Source: Yersinia thracica (GTDB lineage Bacteria > Pseudomonadota > Gammaproteobacteria > Enterobacterales > Enterobacteriaceae). From it: 64,000 bases of DNA. Positions 59,972-64,000 of the stretch are shown in pieces; positions within the stretch are counted from its first letter, which is position 1, and each line of letters opens with the position of its first letter. The translations under genes were made by a program, and so were the position numbers. The stretch is from assembly GCF_902170565.1 (NCBI RefSeq), contig NZ_CABHXX010000069.1, positions 1-64,000 on the forward strand, given 5' to 3'. The notes under the pieces are model-generated. The model was not told the DNA's origin and did no database searches. It was given only the letters and a program-made list of their open reading frames with translations.

Positions 59972-60171
59972 TTAATACTATAGTGAAATGAGATGGATAA
60001 CGGGGAATTAAGCTGTTTAAGGTTGTTTCTTTGACAGTAATAACTGGATGTTAATTTTATTAATATCGCGCTATATACCAAGTTAATACTTTGCGTTTAA
60101 AGTAACAGCATGACAGATGGTGATAAAGTGACCTTAATAATGAAAATGATATATCTACGGAGTAATTACCC

Positions 60172-61635
60172 ATGCCAGCTCTAGCCATTAAGCGGTGGAT
60201 TAAACGGATTGTACTGGTCTTGGTGGTCATGTCAGTGACCATACTGGCGATAAGAATTTATGATACACAACGTGGCCCGAAGCTTGAGCTTTGGCATACG
60301 TTTGTCCCCCATGACATGCGCGCAGCTGAAATTGATAAAGCCAATTGGACCGATTACATTACAGCTGAAAACAAGATTTTCGATGAAGTTCGGACCAATG
60401 TTACTGAGAAACTGGAGCCAAGAACCCAGGTTCCATTAAACCGCTATTATTCGGGTAGCTCGATTTATCCACCTCATTTTAAAAATGACTGGAACCGTTC
60501 TTATATCCTGCAACCCGATGGTAAACCTAAAGGTGCGGTCGTATTGCTGCATGGCCTGACTGATACCCCCTACAGTTTGCGCCATATTGCTGAAAATTAT
60601 CGTCAACGTGGATATGTAGCCGTTGGTATTCGTTTACCTGCGCATGGCACCGTCCCTGGCGCCTTGACCGATGTTGAATGGCAGGACTGGTTAGCGGCTA
60701 CACGCCTGGCTGTTCGTGAGGCTAAAGCGCTAAGCGGCCCTGATTTGCCGCTGCATGTTGTTGGTTTCTCAAACGGGGGGGCACTGGCAATGAAATATAC
60801 GCTGGACTCCCTGGAGGACCCAAAACTGGCAAAACCTGAACGGGTTATCTTGATATCCCCAATGATTGGTGTAACCAGTTTCGCACGTTTTGCCGGTGTT
60901 GCGGGTTGGCCAGCTATCTTCCCCGCTTTTGCCAAAGCGGCCTGGCTGGGGATAGTGCCCGAGTTCAACCCATTCAAATACAACTCATTCCCGGTTAATG
61001 CTGCTCGTCAGTCTTATTTGCTAACTTCTGTGTTACAACAGCAAATCGCGCGTGATGCCAGAAACAATAAAATGGATGAGCTGCCGCCAATTTTGACCTT
61101 CCAGTCATTAATGGATTCAACGGTCAGTACCCGCGCTGTTGTTACGGCTCTCTACAACCACTTGCCGAAGAATGGCAGTGAAGTGGTGCTGTTTGACTTG
61201 AACCGTGCGGCCAGTTTCGGCCCGTTACTGAGAACATCTTCTTATACGGCTTTGGCCCGTTTATTGCCGCCGCCACCGCGTAATTACAGCGTAACTGTGA
61301 TTAGTAATGTTTCGCCGCAGAGCAATGAAACCGTGGCGTTAACCACCCTGGCGGGTCAAACCAATGAGACTTCAACGCCAACGGGGTTGATTTATCCACC
61401 GGATATCTTCTCGTTATCTCATGTGGCATTACCATTCCCAATGAGTGACTCACTTTATGGGCGCTACCCTGAGCCGCGTGATCAATACGGTATCAGTCTG
61501 GGGACGTTCGCCGCACGCGGTGAGCGGGCCGTCTTGGTGGTTGGATTGGATTCACTGATGCGTATCTCATCGAATCCATTCTATCCATATATGTTGCAGC
61601 GGATAGACGACAAGATAGAGGCTCCAGCCAAATGA
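60172..61635 (+). CDS. membrane-anchored alpha/beta hydrolase
   Basis: A 487-residue protein with one N-terminal membrane helix (IVLVLVVMSVTILAIRI) and a serine-hydrolase domain outside or beside the membrane. The oxyanion region is VVLLHGLTDTPYS; the nucleophile elbow is GFSNGG (serine near residue 200). It resembles serine aminopeptidase/lysophospholipase-type hydrolases (Hydrolase_4). Long insertions follow the core, and the C-terminal His is likely in LSHVALPFP. The substrate is unknown. A strong terminator follows at 61678-61708. Confidence 0.85.
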   Translation: MPALAIKRWIKRIVLVLVVMSVTILAIRIYDTQRGPKLELWHTFVPHDMRAAEIDKANWTDYITAENKIFDEVRTNVTEKLEPRTQVPLNRYYSGSSIYPPHFKNDWNRSYILQPDGKPKGAVVLLHGLTDTPYSLRHIAENYRQRGYVAVGIRLPAHGTVPGALTDVEWQDWLAATRLAVREAKALSGPDLPLHVVGFSNGGALAMKYTLDSLEDPKLAKPERVILISPMIGVTSFARFAGVAGWPAIFPAFAKAAWLGIVPEFNPFKYNSFPVNAARQSYLLTSVLQQQIARDARNNKMDELPPILTFQSLMDSTVSTRAVVTALYNHLPKNGSEVVLFDLNRAASFGPLLRTSSYTALARLLPPPPRNYSVTVISNVSPQSNETVALTTLAGQTNETSTPTGLIYPPDIFSLSHVALPFPMSDSLYGRYPEPRDQYGISLGTFAARGERAVLVVGLDSLMRISSNPFYPYMLQRIDDKIEAPAK

Positions 61636-61677
61636 TCATTTTTATAAATGACGGTTTTTCTAAATAATAGTGCCTCT

Positions 61678-61708
61678 AAAGCCCCCAGTTCAAGTTTGGG
61701 GGCTTTTT
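61678..61708 (+). terminator. rho-independent terminator after the hydrolase gene
   Basis: AAAGCCCCCA pairs with TGGGGGCTTT (10 bp) around a 9-base loop and runs into TTTTT. It lies 42 bp after the hydrolase stop and before ohr. Confidence 0.9.
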
Positions 61709-61776
61709 CATAATGAGTGCCATACTTTCAAATCGTACATGCTCTTCATGTTTATTGACCCTGAAAGGAAAGCATT

Positions 61777-62202
61777 ATGTCTATCGAAAAAGTGGTATAT
61801 CGTGCCAAAGCCAAAGCAACGGGTGGTCGTGATGGCCGGGCAACATCCTCGGATGGCGTATTGGATGTGAAATTGGGTGTCCCTAAAGAGATGGGCGGCG
61901 CAGGAGGGGCCGTGACGAATCCTGAGCAGTTGTTTGCTGCGGGATATTCTGCCTGTTTCCTTGGGGCACTGAAATTTGTGGCATCAAAAGAAAAGGTAAA
62001 AATACCCGATGATGCCAGTATCGAAGGGACGGTCGGTATTGGCGCTATTCCGACGGGATTCGGCATTGAGGTTCAACTGGATATTAGCTTGCCGGGTGTT
62101 GAGCGCAGCGTAGCAGAAGATTTGGTGAAAAAGGCCCATGTTGTCTGCCCATACTCCAATGCAACCCGTGGCAATATTGACGTCACATTGAATATCAAAT
62201 AA
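61777..62202 (+). CDS. ohr: organic hydroperoxide resistance protein Ohr
   Basis: Thiol peroxidase that reduces organic hydroperoxides using lipoyl groups. The 141-residue product has the two redox cysteines of the Ohr group: Cys60 in [10 protein letters not shown] and Cys124 in [12 protein letters not shown]. The start is [10 protein letters not shown] with AAAGG upstream. No OhrR regulator gene is adjacent. It stands alone between the hydrolase and eptB. Confidence 0.93.
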   Translation: MSIEKVVYRAKAKATGGRDGRATSSDGVLDVKLGVPKEMGGAGGAVTNPEQLFAAGYSACFLGALKFVASKEKVKIPDDASIEGTVGIGAIPTGFGIEVQLDISLPGVERSVAEDLVKKAHVVCPYSNATRGNIDVTLNIK

Positions 62203-62460
62203 ATCATTGCCCTCACGCGCCAGCCCATGAGAGTTATCTTGTGGGCATATACTCCTTTTCCCCGCATTAACCGATAAATAAGCAGATATCTCCTGCCTGG
62301 ACTATGCGTTAGCTTGAAGACTAAACCACTAAAAAGGGTTAAGGTAATTCTTGTAACTGAGATCAATAGCGTGCTTATTAGTTTTGCACTGAACCTGAGG
62401 AGGGGTTTACTGTCTGATTGATTCACACCGCAAATAGTGTCTTTGGAGACCTTGCGTTAT

Positions 62461-64000
62461 ATGGACAGAGTTAAATCTTTATCCCAGCAAAGCATTTCTT
62501 TGTTGTTGGCAGTTTATATTGGTGTTTTCCTGAATATCTCTGTCTTTTATCGTCGTTTTGACACCTTTAGCCAAGGTATTCAAGGCATAAAAGTCGTGTC
62601 CGCTATCATCGAAGTGATGGCAATTATTCTGTTTACTTTCTTTGTCATGCGCGTCATTTCCCTCGGTGGCCGATGGTTTTATCGCGTAGCCGCAACCTTT
62701 TTGGTACTGATTTCTGTTGCCGCCAGCTATTACATGACTTTTTTCAATGTCGTGATTGGCTATGGCATCGTCATTTCCGTCTTGACCACGGATACCGACC
62801 TATCGAAAGAGGTCATCGGGTTGCATTTTGTCATCTGGATGATTGTGGTCAGCGCACTACCTTTGTTGCTTATCTGGAAAAATACCTTACGGTTCACCTT
62901 ACTGGAGCAATTTCGAACTCCGGGCCAGCGCCTCAAACCCCTGGTATTGATGGTGGCGGTGGTGGCATTGGTTTGGTTACCGATTCGCTATCTGGACAAA
63001 GTACAGCACGCGGATGAACAACTGAAAACTGTGGACTTACCGAGTTATGGCGGGGTGATTGCTCACTCCTATCTTCCCTCTAACTGGTTGGCAGCATTGG
63101 GTTTATACGCTTATACACAATATGACGAAAAGTATGATGCGGCGACAATGTATGACCCCGCGAAACAGCATACCTATGTTGCCCCCGCAGGTATTGATGA
63201 CACTTATGTTGTGTTTATCATTGGTGAAACCACCCGTTGGGACCATATGGGGCTGCTGGGATATTCACGAGATACCACTCCGCGGCTAAGTAAAGAAAAG
63301 AATTTAGTCGCTTTTCGTGGCACATCTTGTGATACCTCGACCAAACTGTCATTGCGCTGTATGTTTGTACGGGAAGGAGGGACGGAAGAAAACCCACAGC
63401 GCACACTGAAAGAGCAAAATGTGTTCGCCGTGATGAAGTCCTTGGGCTTCACTTCTGAATTGTTCGCGATGCAAAGCGAGATGTGGTTCTACAATAATGC
63501 GAACGTCGATAATTATTCGTTCCGAGAATTGATTGCCTCTGAGAAACGTAACGATGATAAACCCGTAGATGACATGCTGCTGGTTGATGAATTGAAAGAG
63601 TCACTCGGGCGCTATCCTGTCGGTAAGCATTTAGTGATACTACATACTAAAGGTTCTCATTATCTCTATTCCCAACGTTACCCCCGCAGCTATGCCCGCT
63701 ATCAGCCTGAATGTATGGGAGTTGATGATTTTTGTAGTAAACAGCAATTGGTGAATGCTTTTGATAACAGCGTGCTGTACACCGATTCCTTTATTGCGAA
63801 TGTGATCGACGAAATGCGCGATAAGAAAGCGCTGGTGTTCTATGCCGCAGACCATGGGGAATCTATCGACGATAATTCCCACTTCCACGGCACGCCACGG
63901 GAGATGGCGCCGCCAGAGCAATTCCGCGTGCCATTGATGGTTTGGGCATCAGATAAGTTTCTGGCGCACCCGGCAAATCTCACGGCTTTTGAGCAGTTGC
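62461..64000 (+). CDS. eptB: Kdo phosphoethanolamine transferase EptB (3' end outside window)
   Basis: Inner-membrane enzyme that adds phosphoethanolamine to the outer Kdo of the lipopolysaccharide inner core. The first 513 codons are present and open to the window edge; E. coli EptB has 563 residues. About five membrane helices occupy residues 10-170. The periplasmic sulfatase-like domain has the nucleophile Thr257 in GETTRWDH, and the metal-site Asp-His in FYAADHGESI. The ATG at 62461 starts MDRVKSLSQQS. No sRNA or PmrA site was identified upstream. Confidence 0.93.
   Translation, partial: MDRVKSLSQQSISLLLAVYIGVFLNISVFYRRFDTFSQGIQGIKVVSAIIEVMAIILFTFFVMRVISLGGRWFYRVAATFLVLISVAASYYMTFFNVVIGYGIVISVLTTDTDLSKEVIGLHFVIWMIVVSALPLLLIWKNTLRFTLLEQFRTPGQRLKPLVLMVAVVALVWLPIRYLDKVQHADEQLKTVDLPSYGGVIAHSYLPSNWLAALGLYAYTQYDEKYDAATMYDPAKQHTYVAPAGIDDTYVVFIIGETTRWDHMGLLGYSRDTTPRLSKEKNLVAFRGTSCDTSTKLSLRCMFVREGGTEENPQRTLKEQNVFAVMKSLGFTSELFAMQSEMWFYNNANVDNYSFRELIASEKRNDDKPVDDMLLVDELKESLGRYPVGKHLVILHTKGSHYLYSQRYPRSYARYQPECMGVDDFCSKQQLVNAFDNSVLYTDSFIANVIDEMRDKKALVFYAADHGESIDDNSHFHGTPREMAPPEQFRVPLMVWASDKFLAHPANLTAFEQL

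Overview
The window reads as chromosomal DNA of a Yersinia species. Most proteins match the enterobacterial backbone (tag, glyQS, mtlADR, yibL, sodA, fdhD-fdoGHI-fdhE, selAB, selC, mdfA, wecH, xylBA/xylFGH-xylR, hutUH, eptB). The intergenic regions carry palindromic repeats of the kind I associate with yersiniae. Species was not determined; hut and xyl genes together with an unusual polysaccharide locus suggest a non-pestis Yersinia.

Layout. 0-6 kb: yiaC and tag (minus), then glyQ-glyS and the lipoprotein gene yiaF. 5.9-6.5 kb: a roughly 540-bp non-coding element built almost wholly of hairpins and bounded by an 11-bp inverted repeat. 6.6-10.8 kb: mannitol operon mtlA-mtlD-mtlR behind four CRP-type sites. 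10.8-17.5 kb: a LysE-type exporter divergent from a MocR regulator with a perfect operator between them, yibL, a VapBC toxin-antitoxin pair, a chemoreceptor and Fur-boxed sodA. 17.6-24.2 kb: fdhD divergent from fdoG (in-frame UGA for selenocysteine 196)-fdoH-fdoI-fdhE.

24.4-33.6 kb is an AT-rich block, all on the minus strand: ABC transporter permease and ATPase, a methyltransferase-TPR protein, a 1271-residue protein with three glycosyltransferase modules, a UDP-hexuronate epimerase and UDP-glucose dehydrogenase. It looks like a compact ABC-exported acidic polysaccharide locus lying between fdhE and selA. It is the strongest candidate for an undescribed system here.

34.3-37.5 kb: selA-selB, so this window holds selA, selB, selC and their client formate dehydrogenase (selD is not here). 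37.5-39.1 kb: a frameshifted XRE antitoxin remnant convergent with a Fic gene preceded by a 31-bp-period operator array. 39.2-44.2 kb: mdfA, wecH, a GlxA-type regulator, an isochorismatase-family hydrolase and an orphan fimbrial chaperone. 44.2-52.6 kb: xylBA divergent from xylFGH-xylR, with an iteron-like row of DnaA-box-like repeats just after xylB and a palindromic repeat between xylF and xylG. 52.8 kb: selC tRNA-Sec, followed by about 1 kb without a recognised gene, then a GNAT gene. 55-59.7 kb: hutU-hutH and an amino acid permease behind a HutC-like operator. 60.2-64 kb: a membrane-anchored alpha/beta hydrolase, ohr, and eptB running off the window end.

In function, the Sec machinery serves FdoG; FdhD and FdhE are needed to make the Fdo enzyme active; the mtl, xyl and hut clusters are catabolic modules with their own control sites; eptB and the polysaccharide block act on the cell surface.
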